From assembly GCA_035582835.1 (NCBI GenBank), contig JAYKAV010002977.1:3310169-3374168 (forward strand): a stretch of 64,000 nucleotides of DNA. Direction: 5' to 3'. Positions 36,001 to 50,100 of this stretch are shown here, one piece after another. The notes beneath the pieces were generated by a model. It saw only the letters and a program-made list of their open reading frames with translations. It had not been told where the DNA came from and ran no database searches. A program made the translations under genes and the position numbers. The stretch comes from Phoebastria nigripes (lineage: Eukaryota; Chordata; Aves; Procellariiformes; Diomedeidae). Numbering within the stretch: position 1 is the stretch's first letter; every line of letters begins with the position of its first letter.

Positions 36001-38159
36001 CCATCGTTGGTGGTTACTGCTTATGTGGCGGGGGGGGAGCACACTGCCACGCTCCCTCAGGAAAACACCACCAGGAAAAACGTTTTAAAGCCTCCTGAAG
36101 TGGCCAGAGCATGAGAGGAGACATGGATCCCCACATCAGAGGAACTTGTTAGCAGAAATGATGGCAAAGGAATAAGGAAGGAAGAGCTTCAGGCTGGTGT
36201 TAAGACTATGACAAAGGATGTGGGTGAATCTGACAAGAGGTTGAAGGGACCAACAGTATTTGAATACCTGGATTTGTGAGAAATAACGGATAACGTGAAA
36301 ACTCAAGGCTGCAAGGCTGAAGAAAGAAAGAGGTCCTGTTGTGAGGCTGCAGCCCTGGAGGCAGTGAAGGGTCCGGGCCTTAACTTCTTCACTTCCCCAT
36401 GGAGAAGATCACTGGACAAAAATGACTTTTCCTGTTGAGAAAAATCATTTAGATGGAAAATCTTTAAATATCTAAAAGGCCAGGGAGGGTACTACATTGA
36501 TTCCAAATGAAAGATTCTGATAAACTGGTGAATTTTAAGTAGATTTTGTAAAATTACACTGGATACGGAGCAGGTAAAACTTATCAGAATTTCTTTTTAA
36601 AGAGAATTATTTTTCCCTATTGAAGGAGAGAGTTAAATTAGAAACGAGTGTCTTGAAAAATAAGCTTTTTATTGTAAACAAAGAAAGCTTTTCTAGAAAC
36701 ATAGATATATCCCTTTCTTGGTTAATACACATTAATCAGTTATGCTTTAGCAGTAACGAAGTGCAGTGGTCGGAGGCTAATTGGCTTGGAGGTCTGGAAT
36801 CTGTGGGCTGGCAAACTCCAGGCTCTTCTTTCTGGATAAGGGTGTTTCATGCCCCAGAGCCACAAATCCTGTGAAACAGTTTCTGTCCCAAAGACAGGGC
36901 ACTTGAAAGAAGCAAGCTGGTGCACAAGTTGTCTTGGCAGGTTTTCAGAAGATCAGTGAAAACATATTTCTTTTATGAGTGTTTTGCTTTCAGGGGATGG
37001 GCATTTTTCACAGGGAAGCATTTAGCCGTTAGCATTTCAATCTAGATCTGTAACACAGGGCGCTAATGGTCATTGTTATGTGGTGCCCAGAATCCCTCTC
37101 ATGTGGTTTTCATGGTCTGATTGCAGGCATGTAAACTCCCCTGATGCTAGGTTTATACTTTCTGCGTGTGTTGAGGCTTGGCAAAGAGCCTTGGCTACGG
37201 AGTGTTTAGTCTCGAGTTACCAAGTATGGCACACGCATGTCATGACTAGTTCTTGCTGGGGCCCTTAGTTCTGGCTGTAGATCAAGATTCCCAGTAGGTT
37301 TTTCCCATGTGTTTTTTCATCTGTGTGTTTCATACTAGATGTACTTTCTATATGCATATGCTTTATTTCTCTGGCAAGCTTTCTGATGATTGCTCAAAAT
37401 ATCCTTTAGGGTATCCACCTTTATGTCAAGATTGAAAGGGGAAATTCAAAAGCAGGCAAAACCCTCAGTGAACTTAGCTATTGCAAATAGGTTAGNGAAA
37501 AAAAAAGTGAGGTTATATATTAAACCAGTTATGTTTTCAACTAAATTTGAAAGCCTAACAAATTTCGCTTTTTGTATTAAGCATTAGATACTCATATATC
37601 TATCTTAAGATAAATGTGGGCTTTTAACTTTTATCAGCCTTGCCATTACTGGATATACGTGTACATGGAATATATACAAAACATTTTAAAAACTTCAAGA
37701 TTTAATATCCACTTACATTTGCATGCTTAATTTGTATGTATGGCTATTGCTTTTCTAAAAGCATTCATGAAGTATTTGTAGGAGCACATACCATCCACAA
37801 TTGTTTCAGAAAATTGGATGGAGAATTTATGTGTGGATATGTGTATCTACGTTGCCTGGAAAATCTTGGCCCTAGTCTTTTAAGACACCGTTCCTACAAA
37901 TCCTGTGATCCATATTTAATAAATATAATCTGAATGAGAAGAGGGAGAGGGCTATGAATCTATTAAATATGCTTGAGCATGAGAATGTAATGAATGGGAC
38001 AAAAAGGGAGTGGTCGATAATAAAGAGGGAGGGTTAGGGGTGGGGAATAATTATTCTATGAAATTTAAACTCTTATGAGAAAACTGCTTGAGCAACCAGC
38101 CTTAATAGCTTCAATAGACTATTTTCAATAAAGACAAGCAGGTAAAAGCAGCCATTAAA
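36001..38159. other. Sequence between the retroviral LTR and gene 3
   Basis: No coding exon was recognised. The part nearest the LTR (to about 36.1 kb) may still belong to its U3 region. The last 300 bases hold the promoter and leader of gene 3. No clear TATA box at a standard distance was found, only AT-rich sequence; there is no LTR here, unlike at gene 2. Confidence 0.4.
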
Positions 38160-41100
38160 ATGTTGACAATAAGTCAAGTTCTTATAGCCTTGGCTGTATT
38201 TCTTCTAATTATGCAGTTTTTTAAGTTGCAACAAGTACGGAGACGACTTCCTCCTGGACCAGTCCCTCTCCCAGTTTTTGGGACCTTGATACAGCTGAAC
38301 TTTCAGTTTAATCGTGATCTCCTCATGAAGGTATTTATTTTCAGATACTCCTAATTATTTAAAAGTCTTTGTACTTTCCCATTTTCTCATGTTGTTTGCT
38401 ATGTGTAAACGTCCTCTCCCAAAACTACATTGGTAACATATGGTAGTTGTTAACTAGCCACTGTGATATTGCACTCGGTTTGGTTCGGAACTGCTGGTTT
38501 GGTTGGCAAAAGAAGAAAAAGTTATTGCAGCATAAAGTAGTCTGCTAAGCTAAGGAAACTGATATTGGAAGTTCTGAATGTGTGAAAATCATTCTGACGC
38601 TTAAACCCATCACCTTTGAACACTGAATTTGACAAATTCATGTGAAACTTGATATCCTTCCATCACCCCTTAACGCTAAGGTTGACAAATTCATGTGAAA
38701 ATTGGTATCATTTAGGATTAAATACCTTTAGGGATAATATATCAGATTTGCAGTTAGGGAAAAGAAATACTCTTTAAAAAAATTACTTTCACGACATGAA
38801 TTTTTAGCTTTCCGAGCACTGGCACTCTCTAGCTTGAACAATAAATAGATACTTAAGATGCACTATGTGTGTATATGCTTGTTTGTATTGACAGGATCTA
38901 AAAAAAACCCCATGAACCTTTTGTTAGTTGTTTTTTGAGGAGTACTACTGCACACAAAGGCACCTCTATTTCATTCTGTGGTTCTCGCAGTGCTTTCAGG
39001 ATTCTCAATAGACAACTCCAGTGGCTTTTGTCACTGCGATTTGGATGAGGCACGCCAGTCATTCCAACCAAACGGCAAGTTCAGACAGGAAGGACACTGT
39101 GAGGCAGAATGGTCTTATTCAAGTTCCAGTACCTACACGTGCAAAGGGGTGGGGGGAAAGAAGAAAGTAACTAGTCCAGTCTCTACAAGCTAGTTATTCC
39201 TCTGACATTTCTGTGTTCCCTTTGCACCACTTTACCAGTACAAATAATAGAAACCCTCTTCAAATAAATTCATGCGTAGAAAATACCCTTTATCACATGA
39301 ATCATTGTGAACTGAGCCTTGGCTTATATACAGTAATAAAAGCTATCTAATGTTTCTTGGCATAGATCTGTGGCTCTGAAAATCTGGAATATTCAGTTGT
39401 TTCCAACAGTGAATGCTGGAAAAGACATTCATGCTTTCTCACAGATAGGTGTAATCTTGTGGGAAAGATGGAGAACATCATTCTACCTTAGGGCTGGTCC
39501 TGTAATCAGTGTAAAAACAGGTTCATCCTCTGTTTGCAGTGTGTGGGATTTAATCTGTGCTTTTCTGGCTTTTCTCCCATCTATAGCTGGCAAAAATTCA
39601 TGGCAACATATTCACCTTATGGTTTGGACGGGCCCCAGTGATCATACTGAATGGATTTCAAGCAGTTAAGGATGGTATGACCATGCACCCTGAAGACGTT
39701 TCTGGGAGGCTAGTGTCTCCTTTCTTCAGAGCGATGGCCAAAGGAAAAGGTGAGATTTTCTTGCTGTAAATATTGTCTTGACAAATCGCAGCTCTTTTGT
39801 AGCTTGTAACCACTTCCAAAGGTACCACAGTAGCAGGGTTTGTCTATGAGGAATGACTGCCAGATGAACTGCAAAGTAGGGAGGGGTGAAATAGCCTTTG
39901 GATAGTGGGAGGAGGAAAGGACCAGCAAAAGAAAAAAGGTTCATAATGCCTTGCGTGAAATATTCACTGGAGCAGATTCAGAGGTGATGAGGTGAGGCAG
40001 TGGTAGGTTGTGCCACAGAGAAGTGGAGGAAGAGCAGGAAACAGCACACTTCCTTGTCCTAGACTTGCTGCCTCCCACCATTACGTTTTCAACTGAAGAG
40101 TGAGCTTGATGGTGGGATCTTCTTCCCATTCCCTTCCTTTTGTGAATATTTTCTTACTCTCACAGTTGCATCTAGAGTTTCAGTGCACTTCTGTTTCAAC
40201 CTTGCTGTAGGTTTCATACTCCCCAACCATACTGGAAATTCCCAAACTCCTGATTTTCATGAACACGTGCCTTATGAAACAACCTTTATTTTATTTGGGA
40301 CCTTGGCTTTTTTTAAGGAAACCTAATTCCTTAAATATTTTTATTTGAATTTGTTTCAGTCATTGGTGATTCTTATGCTACATTAAAGATCCTGTTAGTA
40401 TATGATGTTTATTTCTTCTGAAGATATTTGTCACAAAGCCCAAGTACTGAACTTTTCTGCCCTGTGGACAGGAACTTTTCTCCCTGACTGTGGACAGTCA
40501 GATCTCTTTCCCCTTTTCCCTTCATGAGAATCATTACCTTGGTCAGGTGAGCTCCAAGCATAGAAGAGAGCGGGAGGCAAGCACTTCAGAGAATGTCTAG
40601 AGAAACAGCTGTCAAACCTTCTGAGATAAGTGGTTGTCTTGGATCAAGCTTAATCCTGCAAGTTGTCTTATTACCCAGTTGAGTTTGTCCATTTTAGCCC
40701 TGCCCACATGCCTTCATGCCACAGCTGTTCCTTTGTGTCTTTGTGTTCATAGGCAATGCAATAGTTTCATTATATTCTGTGGTTTAGTAAATCTTTTAAT
40801 GTAGTCTTTGTCTATAATAAATATTAGCATGACAAAGAGCTCTTCCTTGAATGGATGCAGGCATTATGTTGGCAACTGGTCACACCTGGAAGCAGCAGAG
40901 AAGGTTTGCACTGAGGACTCTACGGAACCTTGGTCTGGGGAAAAGAGGTCTGGAGCATCGAGTTCAAGAAGAGGCCCACTACCTGGTAGACTTCTTTGCA
41001 AGTATGAAAGGTATCTCTGCAATAAATACTGATTCATTTTTGTCTTTAGTGTATGAACTTCACTGTCCTGCTCTGAAATCAAGGGCAGCTTTTGTTCCAC

Positions 41101-44100
41101 AAGAGAGTGTGCCGGGTCTTACAGTGTCTATGTGGAATGAACTGAAAATGCAAAGACCCCAGTCCTGTGTTTTCAAACCCATTGGGAGACTATTGTTGTT
41201 CCAAGTTATTTACAAAACTACTAAAATTGGGAAGCAAAACTGGAGCTTGTTTATTATTTATATCATAGAATGCTTAAAGTGGAAAGGGATCTCTGAAGAT
41301 GGTCTAGTCTAACCCCTTCTCAAAGAAGGGTCAATCAGAGCAGGTTGCTTAGGGCTGAGTCCAGTTGGTTTTTAAATATCTGCAAGAATGGAGACTTCAC
41401 CACTTCCCTGGGTAGCCTGTTCCAGTGTTCAATCAGCACTACAGTAAAAAAGTTTCTTATGTTTAGGCAGAATTTCCTGTATTTCAGTTTTTGCCTATTG
41501 CCTCACTTGATACCACTGAGAAAAGTCTAGCTACATGTTCTTTATTCCCCTCTATCAGGTATTTATACACATTTAAGATAATTCCGTGAGCCGCCTGTTC
41601 TCCAGACTAAACAGTCCCAGCTCTCTCAGCCTCTCTTATGTCAGATGCTCCAATCCCTTAATTGTCCTCATGGCCCTTTGCTCAACTTGTTCCAGTATGT
41701 TGATGTCTCTCTTGTACTGGGGAGCCCAGAACTGGACACAGCACTCCAGATGGGTCTCACCGGTGCTGATCGGAGGGGAAGGATCATCTCCCTTGAGCTG
41801 CTGGCAATGCCTTTCCTAATGCAGGCCAGGATGATGTTGGCCGCCTTTGCCTCAAGGGCACATTGCTGGCTCATATATGATGGTGGTACATAAAGATATG
41901 GACACATAATCAATGCTGATGAGTTAAGTCTTGTAACGCCATTTGCTTGAACTCTGTAAGCAGTGACTAGAATCTTGTTTTCATTACAACATTTTATCCT
42001 GATTAACCCAGTAAGGAGCATGTGAGTTGGATTTCCCCATACTGATCATTATGCAAAGGCACAATAAATCAGGACATGCTGTGGCTAGCATTGTATCAAT
42101 TTAAAGTAATTACATCTAGCCCAATCCCATGGTTTAAGAGCTAGGAGAGATTGAGATGTGGCCACATGTGCAGAAAAGAAAAGCCCAGAACAATAAGTTG
42201 CTAATCAGAATTGTGCATTGGGTGTTGGACAGTTGCATCAGTAGATACATAAATATAGTTGTTTATAGTCATTTATTCTGGAGTCACAAAATAGTTATTT
42301 TGAGATTAGTTTTTCAAGTAATTGCTTTAAAATTAGTTATTGTTTTGTTGACACAATTGGTTGAAAGGAGTTTACAACATCTTATCTTACTGGAGGTTGT
42401 ACATGTCTAGCAAGGTCAGACAAAATATAGTAGCCTTGCATGTATTTATGTTCTTGCTGAATAAGGCTGCCTCTCTTCTCATGGTTCTCCCCTCAGATTT
42501 CCTTTGACCACAGTGTTTTCAGTTATTCCCATGCTTGAGACCTATTTTGACCTATTTTGAATTTGCCAGACATTGCATATAATTTTTTTTTTCCTTACCT
42601 CTAAATTTGCTCTATCATATTATGAAATATTTTACACATTTGGCGTTTCTTTAGGGTGCCACACATTCCTGGGATTATGGGATTGCACCATAGTTGTGAA
42701 GAATCAGTTTGATATTACAATTTTGTAAGAAGATTGCTGCTTCTCTGTGAAATGCAATGCTCTCTTGAAAGTTCTTTGGGTAACCTGTAATATTCTCTCA
42801 TTATTTCACTAAAGTAGAATAGGAGATATTAACAGTGACATTTATTATTATGGTTGCAGGGAAACCCCTGGATCCTTCTTTCCCTCTCGTTCATTCTGTC
42901 TCAAATGTAATTTGTGCTGTTGTTTTTGGACATCGCTTCTCCAGAGAGGATGAAACCTTCCACGAACTGATTAGAGCCACAGAGCGTCTATTCAAATTTG
43001 GAGGCAGCTTTATTCATCATGTAAGTAAACGATCTGTTGTCTTTTTCTGAATAAGACAGCAAGTGAGAAATGCAGATTCAAGAGGTAGCTGTTAGGCAAA
43101 AGTTTTCGAATGGGTGAGTGATGTCCCATGCAGCTTTACTGGGGAGTGCACTATCTCAAAGTCTGATGGTAATGCTCTACATACCAGCCTTGGTCATTTG
43201 TCTTCATTGTCCTGTGTTTCAGTACTGTGATAAGGTAGTTTGCTCCTAAATCTTTGCAGCAAGGCACAAGCTGATGGACTGCTCCTAGGTCATGTTTGTT
43301 ACTTGGTTTTTCAACCCCCATGCACAACAGATTCCTGCCTTGGGCATCATGACTTAAATACTAAATGTCAGGTCTAAAAGCATGATTCACATGTCAGGTT
43401 TAGACACTGTTTTATATACAGTCAACAGAGAGAAGAATGATTCAAATACCTAAGTGTTTTGCCTGTGGCTACTTATCTCCACTTCCTCTATAAGAAGTGG
43501 AGACTTGAAGACTTCCCAGAGAAATTCCACTCCTTCACCCTGAGTGAGAAGCAGCTCTAGACACAGGCAGCAGAACGTAGGAAACGCTAAGCCAGCAAAT
43601 ATACCTGTAAGTTTGGCAATCAAAACAATCAGCGCTCTTCTGAGAGTCAAGGACTTACCTGACACTAGAAGAGGCCTGCTTTGCACAGAACTGTATTCAA
43701 AGTTGCCCGGGAGTTCTGGTTCTGGTTCCACTTTTAAAGTTGTCCCATACATCTTATGCAGTAGCTTCTTAATGTAAAACACATGAGCAATCCCTGTAAT
43801 ACAGAGATTTCCCTCCACATCCCATGCAGCTTTCTTCTCACTGAGTTATGATCAGGTTCCCTTTTGCTTAGCCTAGCTTTGGTCCTGTAAGTTGTGTGTA
43901 GTGGTGGCAGGCGAGACCTGCTTTTGGTATAGAGAATATACTTCTTTTTCTTCTCTCCTTCCTATCCTAGCTTTGCTTTAGTCCAATGAATAAGATGCTG
44001 TTCTGGGAAATAAGAACAGGGGTGCAAACCATTCCAGAGCGAGGGCTGCAATCTTCCCACCTCCTGGCTGCAAAGGGTACTCAGTATTATGTAAAAAGTG

Positions 44101-47100
44101 GACGTTGCTGCATCCACATCCCCATTTCTTAACTGGATTCCATGCTGTCAGGCACTGACTGGGAGAACGCCGTGGATTGGGCCCCTCCAGAAATGGAGGA
44201 GGAGTTTTGGCAGGACTTGTAGCCAGGAAGGCGGATGGGCTCAGTTCCTGTCTTGAACGTTGACAGCTAAATTCCACTTACAGTTAGGGTGCCACAGTAG
44301 CCGGAAAGCGCATGCATTTGAGAGTAGGAATGCATGTAATCTGGGCAACCATATATGATTAGTCAGACCACAGTTGTATGTAAGGCTTCTGAACAGATTT
44401 TGAAAGAAAAAAAATACCAGAGATGGAACTAAACAAAAAGGATATGAAGTTCTATGTGAATTTACCAATGGCTGGACTACTACCATTGGTAGTGCTAAGG
44501 CAATGATTAATTGATAATTGGATGTCTGACAATAAGAACTGATTTTCCAAAAAGACAGAAGTATAGTCTATCTAATTCAGCCAGACTCCAGTGAACACCT
44601 AATAACGTGCTTTCTGCGGTATAATTAGGAGAGCAGGAGAAGAGCTCAGCAAAATGAAGACTGAGAAAGGACAGAACTTCTGCTGATAAATAAATCATGG
44701 GATTATGTTTCGAGCAGGAAAAGAACTATTAAGAGAAAATACACTGCAGATACAAGAACAATGTATACAAATTACCCAGGCATAAATACAGGCTGAAAAT
44801 CAGAATGAATTTTCTAGCTAGCAGAGTAGGTAGAAAGCAGCTATTCTTAGGCCAGATTTTCCCAAATGGTAAGAGAGAAGGATTAAATTAATCTGGTTGT
44901 GCCAGCTAATCCCTTCTTCTTTTCTAGAGGAAAGCACTCAAAAATGTCAGGTAGCTGTTTCTCAGCTTTTCTGGGTTTCAGATGTTTCAAGTTTTGTTGA
45001 GGACCCTTGAAAGCTCGATTAGCAGAGAGTGCTTTGGGGGATTACCGAGTTTGTATACCAGCCGCTGGTAGCCAGCCCTTGCTTTGGGTTGTATCAACGG
45101 CTTTTGCACATCCTGGTGAGGACAGTTTGCAACGGCTTTGCTTCTTCCTTCCTGGTATTCTCCACTGGAGGGCAGGATCTCACTTTTTAAATGTCTGAAT
45201 ACAGTTCATTGTAATTGAATACATGAATTGAAAAATTGAATAAATGAATACAGTTCATTCTAATTACAATCATTCTAATTTGGCTTGTGGTTGAGCTGGA
45301 AGCCTGTGGAACTCTGAATCTTACCATCAACACAGCTAGAAATTATATAGTGTACTGTTTCACAACTTGAAAACATAAGCATAGTCTTTGTCAGAATATT
45401 TTACTAATGATGCCAAAACCACACGCTAACATGAATATTACCTTCTCTTTTTAGTAGGCCTAAAATGCATTGTCTAGTGATAGACACTTTGTGGTACCTC
45501 TTGTGTGTCACTCCTGCAGCTGTATGAAATCTTCCCCTGGTTGATGTGCCGTCTCCCTGGTCCTCATAAGAAGGCGTTGTCTTGCTATGATGTCCTGAGC
45601 TCTTTTACAAGGAGAGAGATCAGAATGCACACAGAGCGTGGGACACCAGACGAACTGCAGGATTTCATTGACTTTTACCTGGCTCACATTGAAAAAGTAA
45701 GTATTTGTTCTGCCTGATCATACATTCTTGGGAAATAAGGTGAAATGGACCATTAAATCATCCAGTCGGAGCCCTTCTATCACAATCTCTTACCTTTCAT
45801 AGATATCCTAATGTGAATCTAGTAACCAGGGACTTGCTAAATCCTTTCTAATTATTGATATGCCCAGCACCTTGCAATCCTTTCATTAAAGGGCAGGTTA
45901 ATACACTGCATTTTTTCTCATTGGCACAAGTTACAAAATGATTTAAGACCCCCAGGAAAGAATACTGAATTTCTAAGTGGACCACAAGAGAACAGGGAAG
46001 GTCTTGGGGAGACAGAGTGGGATGTTCTGGATAGGATATTTGNCTGGTAAGGGTTTGTCAAGAGAGGTTGCTGCAAGAGGACAGTTGGATTTTGAGAGCA
46101 TTTTGTGNGGAAATAATCTAGGAGTCAGCGGAGTTTCAGACAAGGCTGGAGAAGAGGGGAGTGCCAGGGTCAGTGAAGTTTCAAGCAGACAAAGGGAACT
46201 GGGACAAATAAGGGCATTTCGGGCAGGCAGGCATAGTAGATCTAGGTGGGAATCCGTAGGGTTTTGAAAGGCTGTAGGAGGCTTGCATAAGCTGTGAGCG
46301 GGGACACATCTCTCTCCCTTTTCTAGACCTTACCAGGATCACTTTTTCTTTGTCTGAATCTCTTGGGAACTGAATCCCCTCCCTAATCCCCAGACTAGCA
46401 GCTGCCCTTCCCCTCTGTGACTCCTTCTACCTCCACTTAATCACTCTTCCTTTCTCCTCTTCTCCACTGCAGTAGGCCATATTCCTCCTCCTGTTCTGCT
46501 TGGTGATAGGAAGAAAAAGGAGAAAGGCGAGGAAGTGACAAGAGGAGACTGGTGTTACTGGGGGGTGACAAGGCAAAGTGGCTCAGAGAGCCAAACAAGA
46601 TCTCCAGGGTGGGGTTTATCTATTCTTGCAGCCCCAGGAGAAGTGGGTAGTGACTGCCGCTCCTGGGTGGCAGTGCTTCCCTGCAGGGACAGCCGGTGCC
46701 CCTTCCGCNGAGGTCATGTGCTGGTTGCAGCAACAAAGGGCACCGCAACCTTGTCAGGCTGCAGGCACCCATCCTGCATCTCCTGGCACAGCCGAAATGG
46801 GTCTGCCGTCCTGGACCGCTGCCTGCCTCATGTACTCCCTGGGCTGGCTCTGCTGCTGTGCTCAATCACACTACAGAGACATGCATCCAGGGAAGAATGT
46901 CTATTAGCTACTTCTGTCAGCCAGCTCTTTAGTCTTTTAGCTTGTGTCTTATGAATACTTCGTAGTGCCTGATTTTTTTATTATTGTGGGGAACAAAAGC
47001 AACTATCTTGTGGAACTCCAAGTATATTGCAACTGTGAAATTGTCAATATTGTCCAAGCTGATAATTCTATCAAAGAATCAAATCAGATCTCCTTGCCAA

Positions 47101-50100
47101 GATCAGTTTTCTGTATCATAATAAATAGCATTAATTTGTATTTCTAGCTGGTAATTCTTTATTAATTGATTCCCATATTAGCTGCTATATTTTTATGCCA
47201 GCGTGGATGTCAGCCTAACTGGCTTCTAGTTCCTTGGATCCTCTTGTTTTAAATTTTTTGATACTGGCACAATATTAACACATCTGGTCTTCCAAAGCAT
47301 TTACTGCTTCTAAAGCCTTTCACTGCTGTTCTAAGATTTATGAGACTTGAACATCAGTGGACCAGAAATTGTTTCAGTGAGCTCTTCTGGGACTCTGCTG
47401 GGTGGAAATCATCCAAGTTTGTTTATTAAAAAAATTGAACTGTCTGTAATAGATATGCAAGGGCAATATAAAAAGATTAGATGATATTACAACAGGGAAA
47501 AATGTCCTTCCCACTTCCCAGTTGCTCCACTGGCAAAAGAAAGGTTCAAGACCCCTGAGCATAACCTCCCTAAATTTAGACAATGAATTCCCCCAAACCA
47601 TAACAATATTCTTTCATAGTTTCAGCATATACATACATGTCCTCACACTTCTAACTGAAAACTGTAAAACCCCAGAGCAGCTGTACGTGAGTCACTGTGG
47701 CCTTGTAGTGGAGAAGAAGCCTGAATACCACAGGTTAAGAACTTTTGACTGCCCAGTGTTCCTTACCTGGCCACTGTATTGCTTGGTAGAAAAAATAAGT
47801 GATGGAATATGACTTGAGGCGTGAAGAATGACATGCTGGTACACATCTTCAGAGGAACGTTTACTTATGAAACATTCTAAATGTACCACTATTTGCACAA
47901 TTAAGCCAACAATCCTTTTCTGTGGAGAACACGTGATTCAGCTTCATGATCAAGTGTGGAGTAAACATGGCTTGTCCATTTTGAAATGGTAGTTTTTCGT
48001 GTTGATAATCATCTTTGGTGTCTGATATTCTTTATCAGTTTCTCTGTATTGTACTCTAGGCAGAACACACTGCAGCTTGGAATGGGTGATAAAATCACAT
48101 TTAACCCTATTCTGGTTTTTCTAACTTTCATGTATAAACCTATACTTCTTCTTATCATTTGCAGTCCAAAGATGAACCCAGGTCTACATACAATGAAGAC
48201 AACATGGTTTATTCTATAAATGACCTTTTCTTAGGTGGGTCAGAGACAACAAGCACTACTTTGAACTGGGGCCTGCTCTATATGGTGGCAAATCCAGACA
48301 TCCAAGGTGAGTAGATAAGCAGGTCACAAATATCTCTGATGCAATGGAACAGCCAAGTCATAACATTTGGATCAGACACATGGATCAGAGATTATTCCTA
48401 GATACTGGTATATGGCTAGTGGCACATGGACCTTTTTGTACTGGTAGATCTGCGCCAGGCAGCACTGGTAGATCCAGACTATCTGTATACAAGCTCTTAC
48501 AGCAGTCACAGGCATAAGGCAGTTTCTAGAAAGAGTTAACAGTTTGGGAAGTATGCATATGTATAGGAGGTTGTGGCTGTTTGAGATGTAGGGGTTGAGG
48601 TCTTCAGAGAAATGAAGATTGTGGTAGGGTGGTCAATGGAGTAAGAGGACTGGAGTTGCTGTTTGGGAAGCACACATAATCCTTGAAGGAACAGTGGCCA
48701 CGGCTGCAGCCATGGTGAAGTGCTGATGGTGCTTCAAGAAACTGAGGTGGGTTCTGTCTTAGCCATAAACACAACTGATGGCTGAAAATAATTAACCAGA
48801 AACTGATGTGTGATAGTAGGGATGTCACTCTTTGGAAACTTACTCCAATTCTGCTTTGTATTGGCTGAGTATCAGTGATGGGGGCTACAGGGAGTCCTGC
48901 CCTTCTTTGTGCACTGTGGGTCACAGAAGTAGTAAAGATAATCACCTAGAGGTCAATTGGCAACTTTGACTTTATTTTAGTCCATCAGTGCATTTATGAT
49001 CTCAAGGTATCAGGGTGTCTCTTTAATCTGTGATGTATTTGAGTTTCTTGCAACAGAAATTATTCCAGTCGGGAGGGGAGTTTGATGGCTCATCTGTTAC
49101 CTCTATGTATATTTAAGAAGTTTATTTTTACGTCTAGCTTTTAAATAACCATCAATCACTTTCANAGAGCACTAAATGAAAACCAAAGAAAGAATAATGT
49201 TTTATGCTGGATAACAGAAATCTCATTGTTAGATAGCAGAATATGTGCAAATACCCAAAGGAGAACAGGATTTTAAATGGAGGAAAGAGATGAAGATAAG
49301 AAAAAATTTCTCAACTTGTAGCTGTCATACAAGAAGGTCTACTTAATCTCGTGTTATTGCATGTTTATTATCACCTAATGTAATTAAGGTTATTAAAGCG
49401 CTGACTCACCTGAATAATTTATTTATCTAAATATAATACCTTGCACATACTTGGGAAAGCAGGGTGTGTGCAGAATGATCCTTCCTGGGCTTCTTGAGTC
49501 ATACATTGCATCTAGACTCTCATAATGAACTGACACCAGTATATCTGTCCTCATTTAATTCATGGCTTCTTTTTGAACCCGTTCATACTTTTGCCCGTGT
49601 TGACACCCAATGACAATGTTATGGAGTTCCATTATGTACCACATGGAAAAGTTTAGCCTTTTGCCTGATCACTGAATTGGGCTCTCCTTGTTCTCTGAAC
49701 TACTGGAACAGAGACGCATTTTTATACTTATGCAGTGACTGATCACTTCAAACTATACTGGATCCTGAAGTAGTTGTGTTTGATTTTGCAAGCTAGTTCT
49801 TCATAGAAGGAAATTTTCTTTACTTAAAAATCTTTCTGGATATACATTTTAAATTCTGTAAGTTGCTTAGATCTCTGTTGTCAGGGTCTACNTAACATAG
49901 TGTTGTGAAGGACTGCTGGCAGTCACTGAGCAGGCTCGATGTGAATGAGCACAAACTGATCAATGCNGAATGGGCTTCCCTGCATCTTACTGTTGCTTCA
50001 AAGGGCCTGGAAAAAGACAGGATCATTTGTTAAAAATCTAAGGCATTTTTATTATGTGCGTACTGCCTCTCTTGAAGTTTACAAAACAAATTTTATACTT

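Noticed and set aside
41586..41893. Overlapping open frames in intron 3 of gene 3
   Set aside because: These are phantom translations of the CR1 3' region, a common source of spurious proteins in bird genomes.
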